Position numbers and translations under genes: made by a program. Shown piece by piece: positions 17,629 to 25,475 of a DNA stretch of 64,000 bases. Each line of letters begins with the position of its first letter. Position 1 is the stretch's first letter. The stretch is from Mucilaginibacter sp. UR6-1. Lineage in GTDB: Bacteria > Bacteroidota > Bacteroidia > Sphingobacteriales > Sphingobacteriaceae. The notes below the pieces were generated by a model. It made no database searches. It saw only the letters and a program-made list of their open reading frames with translations, and had not been told where the DNA came from. The DNA lies in assembly GCF_020880975.1 (NCBI RefSeq), contig NZ_JAJIWP010000005.1:186001-250000 (forward strand), given 5' to 3'.

Positions 17629-18303
17629 TCACGAGATACGCTTATTATAGAAAGGTATTCGCCATTCCTGTTCTTTACATTCCGGGCAGGTTTGTTGGAT
17701 GCCGCCATGTGACAGTTGACCGCAAAAGTTGCAAACTACCTCAAGTGTATCTGCAGCTGACAGCCCTTCACCCGGAAAGATAGGCAAACCCGGTTTGATG
17801 TCATCGTCATCATAAAATAACACACTGAATTCACCCGATGTTTCTAATACTATCGACTTTACCTGCCCTAAGTGCTCCACGTTCTGTAAACGCAGTTCAG
17901 AGAATAATTCATCACGGGACAGGTTGGAATTTTTGAACGTTCGGTAGAGCAGTCGCCCGTCTTTCATTAAGTATTCGGGTTTGCCCTCCAGCAGCTTTTC
18001 CGCCCACCTGACTTTATCGGTCAGTTTAGTGATAAGTATGTACATCATAATCACTACAGTGAACACTGTAAATGCAGGCAACAGACCCACATCTTCGTAA
18101 AACATAGGGTCGCCTGCCGCGGAGCCTAACCCGATGATGAGCACCAGTTCAAAGACCGATAGCTGTTTAATGCCGCGTTTGCCCGATGCCCGCAGCGTTA
18201 CAAGGATGACCACGAACATAATCATCGTACGCAACCCCACTTCCAGCAGGAAATGGAACGGGAGATCGTTCATGAGTATACGGTTAAGGTCTAAACTTTT
18301 CAT
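17629..18303 (-). CDS. DUF421 membrane protein (YetF/YkjA type)
   Basis: A 224-residue inner-membrane protein with three N-terminal helices (MIMFVVILVTLRASGKRGIK, LVLIIGLGSAAGDPMFYE, FTVFTVVIMMYILITKL), then a cytosolic beta-rich domain with MKDGRLLYRTFKNSNLSRDE. The extreme C-terminus is unusual: VVCNFCGQLSHGGIQQTCPE followed by CKEQEW is a four-cysteine zinc-ribbon-like tail not general in DUF421 proteins. The family is linked to sporulation and stress in Bacillus, with unknown function. Confidence 0.9.
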   Translation of the reverse strand: MKSLDLNRILMNDLPFHFLLEVGLRTMIMFVVILVTLRASGKRGIKQLSVFELVLIIGLGSAAGDPMFYEDVGLLPAFTVFTVVIMMYILITKLTDKVRWAEKLLEGKPEYLMKDGRLLYRTFKNSNLSRDELFSELRLQNVEHLGQVKSIVLETSGEFSVLFYDDDDIKPGLPIFPGEGLSAADTLEVVCNFCGQLSHGGIQQTCPECKEQEWRIPFYNKRIS

Positions 18304-18552
18304 GATCAGTGATGGCAGGTGCTTGTTAATTCAATAGGAAGCGCCACTGCACATATAAGTATCAGGATATGCAATTGTTTCATCGCGGCGGTAAATTTCG
18401 AAAGCCCAAAGGCTGCACTATGCTTTATCAACCCGGAATGGTGTTGCAAACATTAGCTCCCTTGTTTCAGCAGTTTTTCCAGAACACCGTGTTAGCTGTG
18501 GTTTTCAAAAAATTTACCTCATCAACGGTGGTCTTATAGGTATTCGATTTAA

Positions 18553-18583
18553 TTGCCAGCGAAGCAAACTAATCGAAACTTTG
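18553..18583 (+). promoter_or_regulatory. Bacteroidota-type promoter of the stress SDR gene
   Basis: TTG at 18553-18555 is followed after 20 bp by AAACTTTG at 18576-18583, one mismatch from the TAnnTTTG -7 element. The spacing is correct for the Bacteroidota housekeeping sigma factor. The leader would be about 30 bases. Confidence 0.5.
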
Positions 18584-18590
18584 CTGGTTC

Positions 18591-18617
18591 AATTTATTAA
18601 TTAGTAATTAATAAATT
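18591..18617. promoter_or_regulatory. 27-bp AT palindrome just before the SDR start
   Basis: AATTTATTAATTA-G-TAATTAATAAATT is a perfect 13-bp inverted repeat ending 3 bp before the ATG at 18621. It covers the expected leader and ribosome binding region, so it could be an operator or a hairpin affecting translation. Confidence 0.5.
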
Positions 18618-18620
18618 TCT

Positions 18621-19475
18621 ATGGCGACTTCAAGCAAAACTCCTGCGAAGCAAAACAAACAACCAGGCATAGAAGCCAAAATGGATCCGGCACCGGAATA
18701 TATCAAGGCGACCTACAGACCTGCCGGAAAACTCTCAGGCAAGGTAGCGCTGATCACCGGTGGCGACAGCGGAATAGGCCGCTCGGTGACCGTTCATTAT
18801 GCTGAGGAAGGTGCCGACGTAGCTATCGTTTATTTGGATGAAGATATTGATGCAAAGGTCACACGCGACCTTGTGCAAGCCACAGGCCAAAAATGCCTTT
18901 TGCTCAAGGGAGATGTGAAGGACGCTAAGTTTTGTAAACAGTGTGTGGAAAAGACGGTAAAAGAGTTTGGCCAACTGAACATCCTCGTGAATAACGCTGC
19001 TATGCAGTTCCCCGAGAAAGACGTGAAAGCCATTGACGAAAAACAACTGGATATCACCTTCCGCACCAATATCTACGCCTACTTTTACTTTGCCGAAGCA
19101 GCCTTAGAACATTTAAAGGCTGGCGATAGCATCATCAATACAACATCGGTCACTGCCTACCGCTCATCACCGGCACTCATAGACTATTCGTCCACTAAAG
19201 GCGCGATCACCACGTTTACGCGGTCACTGGCTACTAACGTTACTGAAAAAGGTATCCGTGTAAATGCCGTAGCGCCGGGGCCAGTGTGGACACCACTCAT
19301 CGTATCGAGCTTTGATGAAGAGAAGATCAAAAAATTCGGCAGCGAGACGGCCATGAAACGTGCAGGACAACCATCTGAGCTTGGGCCGGCATATGTTTTC
19401 CTGGCATCAGATGACGCTTCGTTTATCACAGGTCAGGTTATCCACATCAACGGCGGCGAGATCATCAACGGTTAA
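18621..19475 (+). CDS. SDR family oxidoreductase, general stress protein type (YhdF/YdaD-like)
   Basis: A 284-residue classical short-chain dehydrogenase. The cofactor motif is ALITGGDSGIGRSV, the NNAA motif is in ILVNNAAMQFPEK, and the catalytic Ser and Tyr/Lys are in INTTSVTAYRSSPALIDYSS followed by TKGA. The ~40-residue N-terminal extension (KTPAKQNKQPGIEAKMDPAP) is typical of the YghA/YdaD/GSP39 branch induced by stress. It starts a plus-strand run with the DUF6496 gene, a second SDR and the molybdenum enzyme. The substrate is unknown. Confidence 0.95.
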   Translation: MATSSKTPAKQNKQPGIEAKMDPAPEYIKATYRPAGKLSGKVALITGGDSGIGRSVTVHYAEEGADVAIVYLDEDIDAKVTRDLVQATGQKCLLLKGDVKDAKFCKQCVEKTVKEFGQLNILVNNAAMQFPEKDVKAIDEKQLDITFRTNIYAYFYFAEAALEHLKAGDSIINTTSVTAYRSSPALIDYSSTKGAITTFTRSLATNVTEKGIRVNAVAPGPVWTPLIVSSFDEEKIKKFGSETAMKRAGQPSELGPAYVFLASDDASFITGQVIHINGGEIING

Positions 19476-19500
19476 GATAAACATCTATCAAAAAAACATT

Positions 19501-19677
19501 ATGGCAAAGTATTCAGAAAAAGCACAGGACAAGGTCCATCAAGCTTTACACGAGGAAAAAGAAGGCACCCTGAAAAGCGGTAGCGGTAAAAAAGTGACCA
19601 GTAAAAAACAAGCCATTGCGATCGGCCTTTCGGAAGCCCGGAAGGAAGGAGCCAAAGTACCCAAAAAGAAAGAATAA
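19501..19677 (+). CDS. Small basic stress protein, DUF6496-like
   Basis: A 58-residue lysine-rich soluble protein beginning MAKYSEKAQDKVHQALHEEK and ending VPKKKE. The central part (KVTSKKQAIAIGLSEARKEG) matches the short DUF6496 family found near stress genes in many bacteria. The reading frame is open further upstream, but the ATG at 19501 follows the SDR stop by 25 bp and gives the family length. The next SDR starts 1 bp after its stop. The function is unknown. Confidence 0.85.
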   Translation: MAKYSEKAQDKVHQALHEEKEGTLKSGSGKKVTSKKQAIAIGLSEARKEGAKVPKKKE

Positions 19678-19678
19678 T

Positions 19679-20677
19679 ATGAACGAAAAAGATAAAATGA
19701 GCCGTAGGCAAATGGTTGCTGGGTTGGGTACCACCATAGCGGCGGCCGCAGTAGCACCCGCATTCGGTGCAGTAAATAATACATCCATGCAAAACTTAAC
19801 ATTAGACGACCCCACCACCAAATATCCCAGACCACCCTTTAAGGAACAATCGCAACCCTGGCCGGGACTGGCAAATAAAATGGAACCGAGGCCTGATCAT
19901 GGCGAGACCAGTTACAAGGGCTCCGGCAGATTGAAGGGTCGTAAGGCATTGATCACCGGAGGCGATTCAGGTATGGGGCGTGCAGCAGCCATAGCCTACG
20001 CCCGTGAAGGCGCAGATGTAGCGATCAATTATTATCCTACCGAAGAGGCGGATGCACAAGAGGTGATCGCATTGATGAAGAAAGAAGGCGTAAAAGCCAT
20101 TGCCATTCCCGGTGACCTTCGTGAAGAAGCGTTCTGCAAAAAGATGGTCGAAGAGGCCGTAAAGCAGCTGGGAGGGCTGGATATTTTGGTGAACAACGCT
20201 GCAAGGCAACAGACCAAGGCTTCGATCATGGATATTACCAGCGAAGCATTTGACGCTACCATGAAGACCAATATTTACGCCCCGTTCTGGACCACTAAAG
20301 CAGCCTTGCCACATCTTAAAGCAGGCGCGGTCATTATCGGTACAACATCTGAACAGGCGTACGACCCATCGGCAGAATTATACGATTATGCACAGACCAA
20401 AGCGGCTACGACCAATTATGTAAAATCACTGGCTAAACAATTAGGGCCTAAAGGCATCCGCGTTAACGGCGTGGCTCCAGGGCCGATATGGACCCCACTG
20501 CAGGTAAGCGGCGGCGCTACGATGGAAAAGCTGAAGCAATTTGGCGGACAGACCTCACTTGGAAGGCCGGGACAACCTGTAGAACTCGCCTCCATCTATG
20601 TGCAATTGGCCGCAAGTGATGCCAGTTATGCCACCGGGCAGATCTATGGTGCCTCAGGTGGAGGCGGACAACCGTAA
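19679..20677 (+). CDS. SDR family oxidoreductase with a twin-arginine leader
   Basis: A 332-residue SDR paralogous to the one at 18621. Cofactor motif ALITGGDSGMGRAA, NNAA motif in ILVNNAARQQTK, and catalytic YAQTK are all present. Unlike its neighbour it has an N-terminal leader MSRRQMVAGLGTTIAAAAVA (residues 7-26) that looks like a Tat signal, with an A-F-G-A cleavage region. The ATG at 19679 was chosen because it lies 1 bp after the DUF6496 stop and includes this leader. An exported NAD(P)-type enzyme is unusual. Substrate unknown. Confidence 0.93.
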   Translation: MNEKDKMSRRQMVAGLGTTIAAAAVAPAFGAVNNTSMQNLTLDDPTTKYPRPPFKEQSQPWPGLANKMEPRPDHGETSYKGSGRLKGRKALITGGDSGMGRAAAIAYAREGADVAINYYPTEEADAQEVIALMKKEGVKAIAIPGDLREEAFCKKMVEEAVKQLGGLDILVNNAARQQTKASIMDITSEAFDATMKTNIYAPFWTTKAALPHLKAGAVIIGTTSEQAYDPSAELYDYAQTKAATTNYVKSLAKQLGPKGIRVNGVAPGPIWTPLQVSGGATMEKLKQFGGQTSLGRPGQPVELASIYVQLAASDASYATGQIYGASGGGGQP

Positions 20678-20719
20678 ACAAAGCAAAAGTGTATTGTTCG
20701 ATCATTAAAATTCAACCTC

Positions 20720-21238
20720 ATGGCCAGACCCGTTCCTGATACCACCAAAACAACTACATCTACCACCGCCAGACAGATTGGTTTAACGGTCAACGAAAAG
20801 CATTTGACACTTACCATATCGCCCTATGTTACCCTGCTGGATGCCCTGCGTGAGCACCTGCACCTGACAGGCACGAAGAAAGGCTGCGATCATGGGCAAT
20901 GCGGGGCCTGTACGGTACTGGTCAATGGTAAGAGAGTATTAAGTTGCCTTACGTTAGCAGTGATGAAAGATGGTGCAGCCGTAACCACCATTGAAGGCAT
21001 AGCCGGGCAAGATGCCCTTCACCCTATCCAAAAAGCGTTCATCGAGCAAGATGCCTTTCAATGCGGTTATTGCACCCCGGGGCAAATCTGTTCGGCGGTA
21101 GGGCTAATCTCGGAAGGGAAAGCGCACACGAGACAAGAGGTGGTCGAACTCATGAGTGGCAACCTTTGCCGTTGCGGTGCCAATCAGCAAATCATTGACG
21201 CGGTAATGGAAGTAGTCGACGGAGGCAACCATGGATAA
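20720..21238 (+). CDS. paoA: Aldehyde oxidoreductase iron-sulfur subunit, PaoA-like
   Basis: A 172-residue subunit carrying two [2Fe-2S] clusters of a xanthine-oxidase-family molybdoenzyme. The plant-type ferredoxin motif is GCDHGQCGACTVLVNG followed by LSC, and the second cluster motif is QCGYCTPGQICSA with NLCRCGANQQ. Unlike E. coli PaoA it has no Tat signal, so the complex is probably cytosolic here, or exported by another subunit, which also lacks one. It overlaps the next gene by 8 bp. Confidence 0.95.
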   Translation: MARPVPDTTKTTTSTTARQIGLTVNEKHLTLTISPYVTLLDALREHLHLTGTKKGCDHGQCGACTVLVNGKRVLSCLTLAVMKDGAAVTTIEGIAGQDALHPIQKAFIEQDAFQCGYCTPGQICSAVGLISEGKAHTRQEVVELMSGNLCRCGANQQIIDAVMEVVDGGNHG

Positions 21239-22259
21239 CTTTGACTACAGGCTGGCCGCTACAACTGCGGAAGCACAACAGCTATTTTCAGCCGGCAAAG
21301 GGGCCAGGTACGTTGCCGGCGGCACTAACCTGATCGATCTGCTTAAATATAATCTCGCAGATGCCGACATGCTGGTCGATATCAACCAAACCCAACCTGC
21401 AGTTATCAAAGAACTGGCCGACGGTGGCGTTCGGATCAGTGCTTTAATGACCAATGCAGAAACGGCCTATCATCCGCTGATCGAGCAGCGGTACCCTCTA
21501 CTATCTAAAGCTATCTTAGCGGGCGCATCAGCGCAGATCAGGAATATGGCTACTAATGGCGGCAACTTATTACAGCGCACACGCTGTTATTACTTTTATG
21601 ATGCCGCATCCCCCTGTAACAAACGCAACCCAGGCTCAGGTTGTCCTGCAATCACCGGACAGAACCGCATGATGGCGATCCTGGGAACCAGCGAACATTG
21701 CATTGCAGTCTTCCCGTCCGATATGTGCGTAGCGCTGGCGGCGTTAGAGGCGGTTATCCTTATCAGCGGACCTGATGGTCAACGAACGGTAAAGTTTGAG
21801 GACTTTCACCGTTTGCCGGGCGACCATCCGGAGATAGACAATATCCTAAGGCCGGGAGAGCTAATTACGGCCATTGATCTTCCGCCAGCAGGATTTTCCA
21901 AAAATTATGCTTACCTTAAATTAAGGGACCGCAGTTCTTATGCATTTGCATTAGTGTCAGTTGCTACAGGATTTGAACTGGAAAATGGTATCATCAAAAA
22001 TGCGCGTATCGCATTAGGGGGCGTGGCACATAAACCTTGGCGCGTAAAAGAAGCGGAGAAACAGCTCATTGGTAAGCTCGTCAACAAAGAGACACTGGGA
22101 ACTGCCGCAGATAAGATATTACAAGGTGCGATGGGGTTTGAGCATAATACTTTCAAGATCGAATTGGCCAAACGAGCGATCATTCGCAATGGACTCACTG
22201 CACTTAAACCTGAATTGCAACTACCCGGTGCACAACCGGCCGACATTTCCATGTTATGA
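21231..22259 (+). CDS. paoB: Aldehyde oxidoreductase FAD-binding subunit, PaoB-like
   Basis: A 342-residue FAD subunit. The FAD motif is YVAGGTNLIDLLKYN, and ASAQIRNMATNGGNLLQRTR matches the second FAD loop. Cysteines in TRCYYF, SPCNKR, GSGCPA and EHCIAV form the extra [4Fe-4S] cluster loop seen in E. coli PaoB and 4-hydroxybenzoyl-CoA reductase. The gene overlaps both neighbours (8 and 4 bp), so the three subunits are translationally coupled. Confidence 0.95.
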   Translation: MDNFDYRLAATTAEAQQLFSAGKGARYVAGGTNLIDLLKYNLADADMLVDINQTQPAVIKELADGGVRISALMTNAETAYHPLIEQRYPLLSKAILAGASAQIRNMATNGGNLLQRTRCYYFYDAASPCNKRNPGSGCPAITGQNRMMAILGTSEHCIAVFPSDMCVALAALEAVILISGPDGQRTVKFEDFHRLPGDHPEIDNILRPGELITAIDLPPAGFSKNYAYLKLRDRSSYAFALVSVATGFELENGIIKNARIALGGVAHKPWRVKEAEKQLIGKLVNKETLGTAADKILQGAMGFEHNTFKIELAKRAIIRNGLTALKPELQLPGAQPADISML

Positions 22260-24487
22260 CAGAAATGAATACCACGATAGGAAAGCCGATCAGCCGTTTA
22301 GAGGGCTTTGATAAAGTGACCGGCGCGGCAAAATACGCCGCCGATCATCATGTGCCAGATATGCTTTATGGTTATGTAGTGAACAGCATTATTACCAAAG
22401 GGCGTATCACAAAGATCCATACCGATGAGGTAATGGCTCTGCCAGGCATTTTGGAGATATTGACCCACGAGAACCGGATGTCAACAGCCTGGTTCGATAT
22501 CCAATATGCCGATATGGATGCACCGAGCGGAACGGTATTTAAACCACTGCATGATGATCGCATCAAGTACAATGGCCAACCCATCGCTTTGGTGATCGCG
22601 GAGACATTCGAACAGGCCCGCTTGGGTGCGGCAAAACTTCGTGTCGAATACAAAGAGGAAAAGCAACATGCTACCGAACTAAAAAGTAACCTGGAAAGGG
22701 CACGTCCGCCTAAACCCGGCATGGCTTTCCTGCTAAAACCACCACCGCCCAAACCAACAGGTGACTTTGAAAAAGCTTACCAGGAAGCAGCCTTCCGCGC
22801 TGAAGGAGAATACCATCACAGCGCCGAATTTCATAATCCGATGGAATTGTTCGCCAGTACGGTGCTCTATGAAGGAAAGGGCAAGTTGACGATCTATAGC
22901 AAGACTCAGGGTACCATCAACGACCAGACCTTTATCGCCAATGTGTTCGGGTTGAAGTATCAGAATGTCAGGGTTATCGCGCCGTACGTAGGAGGAGCAT
23001 TTGGCTCGGGCTTGCGCCCCCAACACCAGCTCTACCTTGCGGCTATGGCGGCTTTGCAATTGAAAAGGCATGTAAGAGTGGTATTGGACCGCAGCCAGAT
23101 GTTCACCTTTGGCCACCGGCCGCAAACGCTGATGCAAATGCGCATCAGCGCAGATGAAGATGGTAAGGTTACTGGACTGAACCATGAAGGTTACGGCGAG
23201 ACCTCGACCTACGAGGACTATAGCGAGATACTGGTAAAATGGGCGCCTATGTTATATCCTGCTGCCAACACGCTGTTGAAATATGACCTGGTGCCACTGG
23301 ACGTAGCTACTCCCTTGGATATGCGTGCACCGGGAGGCAGTACCGCTTTTCATGCCATTGAATGCACCATGGATCAGCTGGCATATCAATTAAATATAGA
23401 TCCCCTTGAATTACGGATCAAAAATTACAGCGAGGTCGACCCGTTAGAAAATAAGCCATTTACTTCTAAAGAATTAAAAGCCTGCTACCTTCAGGGTGCC
23501 GAAAAGTTTGGTTGGCTTGACCGTAAGCCAGAACCCCGAAGCATGCGCCGGGGTAATAAACTCGTGGGCTATGGTATGGCCACCGGTATGTGGGATGCTA
23601 TGCAACTACCTGCAAGGGTGGAAGCCAGGGTCACGCCTGATGGCAAATTACACATCAAAAGCGCGATAACTGACATCGGCACCGGCACGTTCACCATAAT
23701 GACCCAGATCGCTGCCGAACAATTTGGCATGGCAATGGAAGATGTGATCTTCGACTATGGGAACAGTGCTTTACCATTTGCCCCCATACAAGGTGGTTCC
23801 TTTAGTACCAGCACGGTGGGTATTGCTGTGGTCAATGCTTCCAAAGCCTTGAAAAAAAAGCTATTAAAGCTGGCTATAAAGGCAAGTGACCAATTTAAAA
23901 GTGCCGATGTCGGGACTGTCAGTTTTATTAAAGGCAATATCGTTTACGGCGATCACTCGTTATCTTTTGTTGAACTGGTAGCCGCCAATGGTGCTAAACC
24001 TATTCTCACCAGGAACATGGGTTATCCGCATGCGCTCAAACTTCGCAAATATGCTATGGCGGCACACAGTGCGGCCTTTGTTGAGGTGGAAGTGGATGAA
24101 GAGCTTGGCTTTATTAAAGTGACACGAGCACTTACCGCGGTAGCGGCCGGACGTATCATGAACCCCAAGACCGCACGCAGTCAGATCCTGGGTGGAATGG
24201 TCTGGGGGATCAGCAAAGCTTTGCATGAAGAGACCTTACTAGACCCTGCCATGGGAAAATACATGAACCAAAATCTGGCCGAATACCATTTGCCTGTACA
24301 TGCTGACATTCATGAACTGGAAGTTTTGTTCGTAGAGGAAGAAGACAAGATCATTAACGAATTAGGTACCAAAGGAGTGGGTGAGATAGGTTTAGTGGCG
24401 ATCACTCCGGCCATTGTGAACGCGATCTATCACGCGACCGGTAAACGTATTAACGACCTGCCGGTACATTTTGATAAACTGTTGTAA
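22256..24487 (+). CDS. paoC: Aldehyde oxidoreductase molybdenum-binding subunit, PaoC-like
   Basis: A 743-residue catalytic subunit binding the molybdopterin cofactor. It carries the GGAFGSGLRPQHQ cofactor loop, the DMRAPGGSTAFHAIE motif and, near the C-terminus, GTKGVGEIGLVA with the glutamate that acts as catalytic base in this family. Together with PaoA and PaoB it should oxidise aldehydes, often aromatic ones, to acids, a detoxifying reaction that fits the stress neighbourhood. The XdhC/PaoD insertion chaperone is not encoded nearby. Confidence 0.95.
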   Translation: MTEMNTTIGKPISRLEGFDKVTGAAKYAADHHVPDMLYGYVVNSIITKGRITKIHTDEVMALPGILEILTHENRMSTAWFDIQYADMDAPSGTVFKPLHDDRIKYNGQPIALVIAETFEQARLGAAKLRVEYKEEKQHATELKSNLERARPPKPGMAFLLKPPPPKPTGDFEKAYQEAAFRAEGEYHHSAEFHNPMELFASTVLYEGKGKLTIYSKTQGTINDQTFIANVFGLKYQNVRVIAPYVGGAFGSGLRPQHQLYLAAMAALQLKRHVRVVLDRSQMFTFGHRPQTLMQMRISADEDGKVTGLNHEGYGETSTYEDYSEILVKWAPMLYPAANTLLKYDLVPLDVATPLDMRAPGGSTAFHAIECTMDQLAYQLNIDPLELRIKNYSEVDPLENKPFTSKELKACYLQGAEKFGWLDRKPEPRSMRRGNKLVGYGMATGMWDAMQLPARVEARVTPDGKLHIKSAITDIGTGTFTIMTQIAAEQFGMAMEDVIFDYGNSALPFAPIQGGSFSTSTVGIAVVNASKALKKKLLKLAIKASDQFKSADVGTVSFIKGNIVYGDHSLSFVELVAANGAKPILTRNMGYPHALKLRKYAMAAHSAAFVEVEVDEELGFIKVTRALTAVAAGRIMNPKTARSQILGGMVWGISKALHEETLLDPAMGKYMNQNLAEYHLPVHADIHELEVLFVEEEDKIINELGTKGVGEIGLVAITPAIVNAIYHATGKRINDLPVHFDKLL

Positions 24488-24903
24488 CGGCCTGATCTGG
24501 TGGAAATCTACCACCTATAAGCAATGATGCCAGCTCTATTTTGAGGGTTGTTGCCTTGTCGTTCAAACTTAAGTCCATTACTTAAGCTTTCATGCAGGCG
24601 CGAATGAACGCATGTACAGGTATTTTTCGAAGGTTCTTTGTCCATATCTTCTGTTGCCAGAATATTCAAGACCGGCCTGTCCATGCTGATCTCCCCGACC
24701 AGGTGGCCATGGAACAGTGTGCGCCATTTGATGGAAAGGTCGGATTGCATGATCTTCAGAATATGATATTTTGGTGGATCTGTATCTTTTTTAGGAATAG
24801 TTCCTGTTCACATAGGAACCACGACAAAGGTGAATGTCGATGCCATGGGCATGAACATTATACCCGGGCAACTCATTCAATTTTCAGTTGATATAATTCT
24901 TTA
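24488..24903. other. Region after paoC, mostly non-coding
   Basis: Of this 416-bp stretch, the part 24508-24750 holds one doubtful minus-strand ORF, listed separately. A GGTGG/CCACC hairpin at 24499-24515, without a T-run, may end the paoABC transcript. The remainder shows broken frames only and may be a decayed gene. Confidence 0.5.
24508..24750 (-). CDS. Doubtful small ORF, perhaps a gene remnant
   Basis: An 80-residue reading frame starting MQSDLSIKWRTLFHGHLVGE and ending RAGIIAYRW. The composition is protein-like, with no signal peptide or membrane part. The same frame stays open for 19 codons upstream of the ATG, ending at a TGA, and another ATG-initiated frame (MFMPMASTFTFVVVPM) abuts that TGA. 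This could mark a truncated or decayed longer gene. I do not recognise the family. A plus-strand ORF covers the same bases and is less likely. Confidence 0.4.
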   Translation of the reverse strand: MQSDLSIKWRTLFHGHLVGEISMDRPVLNILATEDMDKEPSKNTCTCVHSRLHESLSNGLKFERQGNNPQNRAGIIAYRW

Positions 24904-25032
24904 CTATGCACGGGAGGAATAACCGAAAAACAACAAAGCGACGATCAGGCCAGGCAAGAATTTGCTGAACATTGAGAGGGAAAGCAGCCACGTCAAAACT
25001 TTAGTTGCTGGTAATGACGTCAGTTTGTTCAT
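24904..25032 (-). CDS. Tiny hydrophobic membrane protein downstream of the DksA-like gene
   Basis: A 42-residue ORF starting MNKLTSLPATKVLTWLLSLS and ending FFGYSSRA. Residues 12-38 are almost entirely hydrophobic, enough for one transmembrane helix. Its ATG lies 5 bp after the stop of the DksA-like gene, a spacing typical of translational coupling. I do not recognise a family. A truncated signal peptide or remnant is possible, but the position argues for a real small protein. Confidence 0.4.
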   Translation of the reverse strand: MNKLTSLPATKVLTWLLSLSMFSKFLPGLIVALLFFGYSSRA

Positions 25033-25037
25033 TTGAT

Positions 25038-25436
25038 CTAATATTGCCTCAATTTAGCCTCCATGCTCATTGTCGTGTGTGGTACGGCCCGCATACGCTC
25101 CTTAGGTATCAATTTTCCCGTTACCCTGCAAACGCCGTATGTCTTGTGCTCTATGCGAACCAGGGCGGCTTCCAATTGCTCTATAAATTTCTTTTGACGT
25201 CCTGCCATTTGGTGCATCGTTTCTTTTTCCAGGGTCGCAGCACCATCTTCTAAAGTTGAATAAGCGGCGCTTGTATCCTCAGTACCGTTCGAATACTGGT
25301 TTCCCATTGAAGCCACTAAATTATCCAGTTCAATCCTTGCTGCATCGATCTTGCCGATGATCAGTTCCCTGAATTCTTCCAGTTCCTTGTCAGAATAGCG
25401 GGTAGCCGGGCTATTTGATATATGTTCTGTGTTCAT
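25038..25436 (-). CDS. TraR/DksA family protein with degenerate zinc finger
   Basis: A 132-residue protein of the DksA fold. A coiled-coil hairpin spans about residues 15-95 (ELEEFRELIIGKIDAARIEL, then MHQMAGRQKKFIEQLEAAL), followed by the globular finger region YGVCRVTGKLIPKERMRAVP. Only one of the four cysteines of the C4 zinc finger remains, so metal binding in the standard way is unlikely; this form is common in Bacteroidota. The role should be binding of the RNA polymerase secondary channel. The 42-residue ORF follows 5 bp downstream. Confidence 0.88.
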   Translation of the reverse strand: MNTEHISNSPATRYSDKELEEFRELIIGKIDAARIELDNLVASMGNQYSNGTEDTSAAYSTLEDGAATLEKETMHQMAGRQKKFIEQLEAALVRIEHKTYGVCRVTGKLIPKERMRAVPHTTMSMEAKLRQY

Positions 25437-25475
25437 CCACCATTAACAATTCGTACAGATGCCTGTTTGAGCAGT

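Larger units (their letters stand above)
18304..18620. other. Intergenic region between divergent DUF421 and SDR genes
   Basis: This 317-bp gap carries promoter signals for both directions. On the right are a promoter-like pair (18553-18583) and an AT-rich palindrome (18591-18617) before the SDR start. Nothing else was recognised. Confidence 0.6.

Noticed and set aside
22733..23185. Minus-strand ORF of 150 codons inside paoC
   Set aside because: It is a shadow of the well-supported paoC frame, with a composition unlike real proteins.
24592..24891. Plus-strand ORF of 99 codons after paoC
   Set aside because: It overlaps the better-looking minus-strand frame, is cysteine- and histidine-rich and has no ribosome site or family resemblance.
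24904..25032. The small ORF after the DksA-like gene as lspA (signal peptidase II)
   Set aside because: Bacteroidota often have lspA here, but this ORF has only 42 codons and none of the catalytic aspartate motifs.
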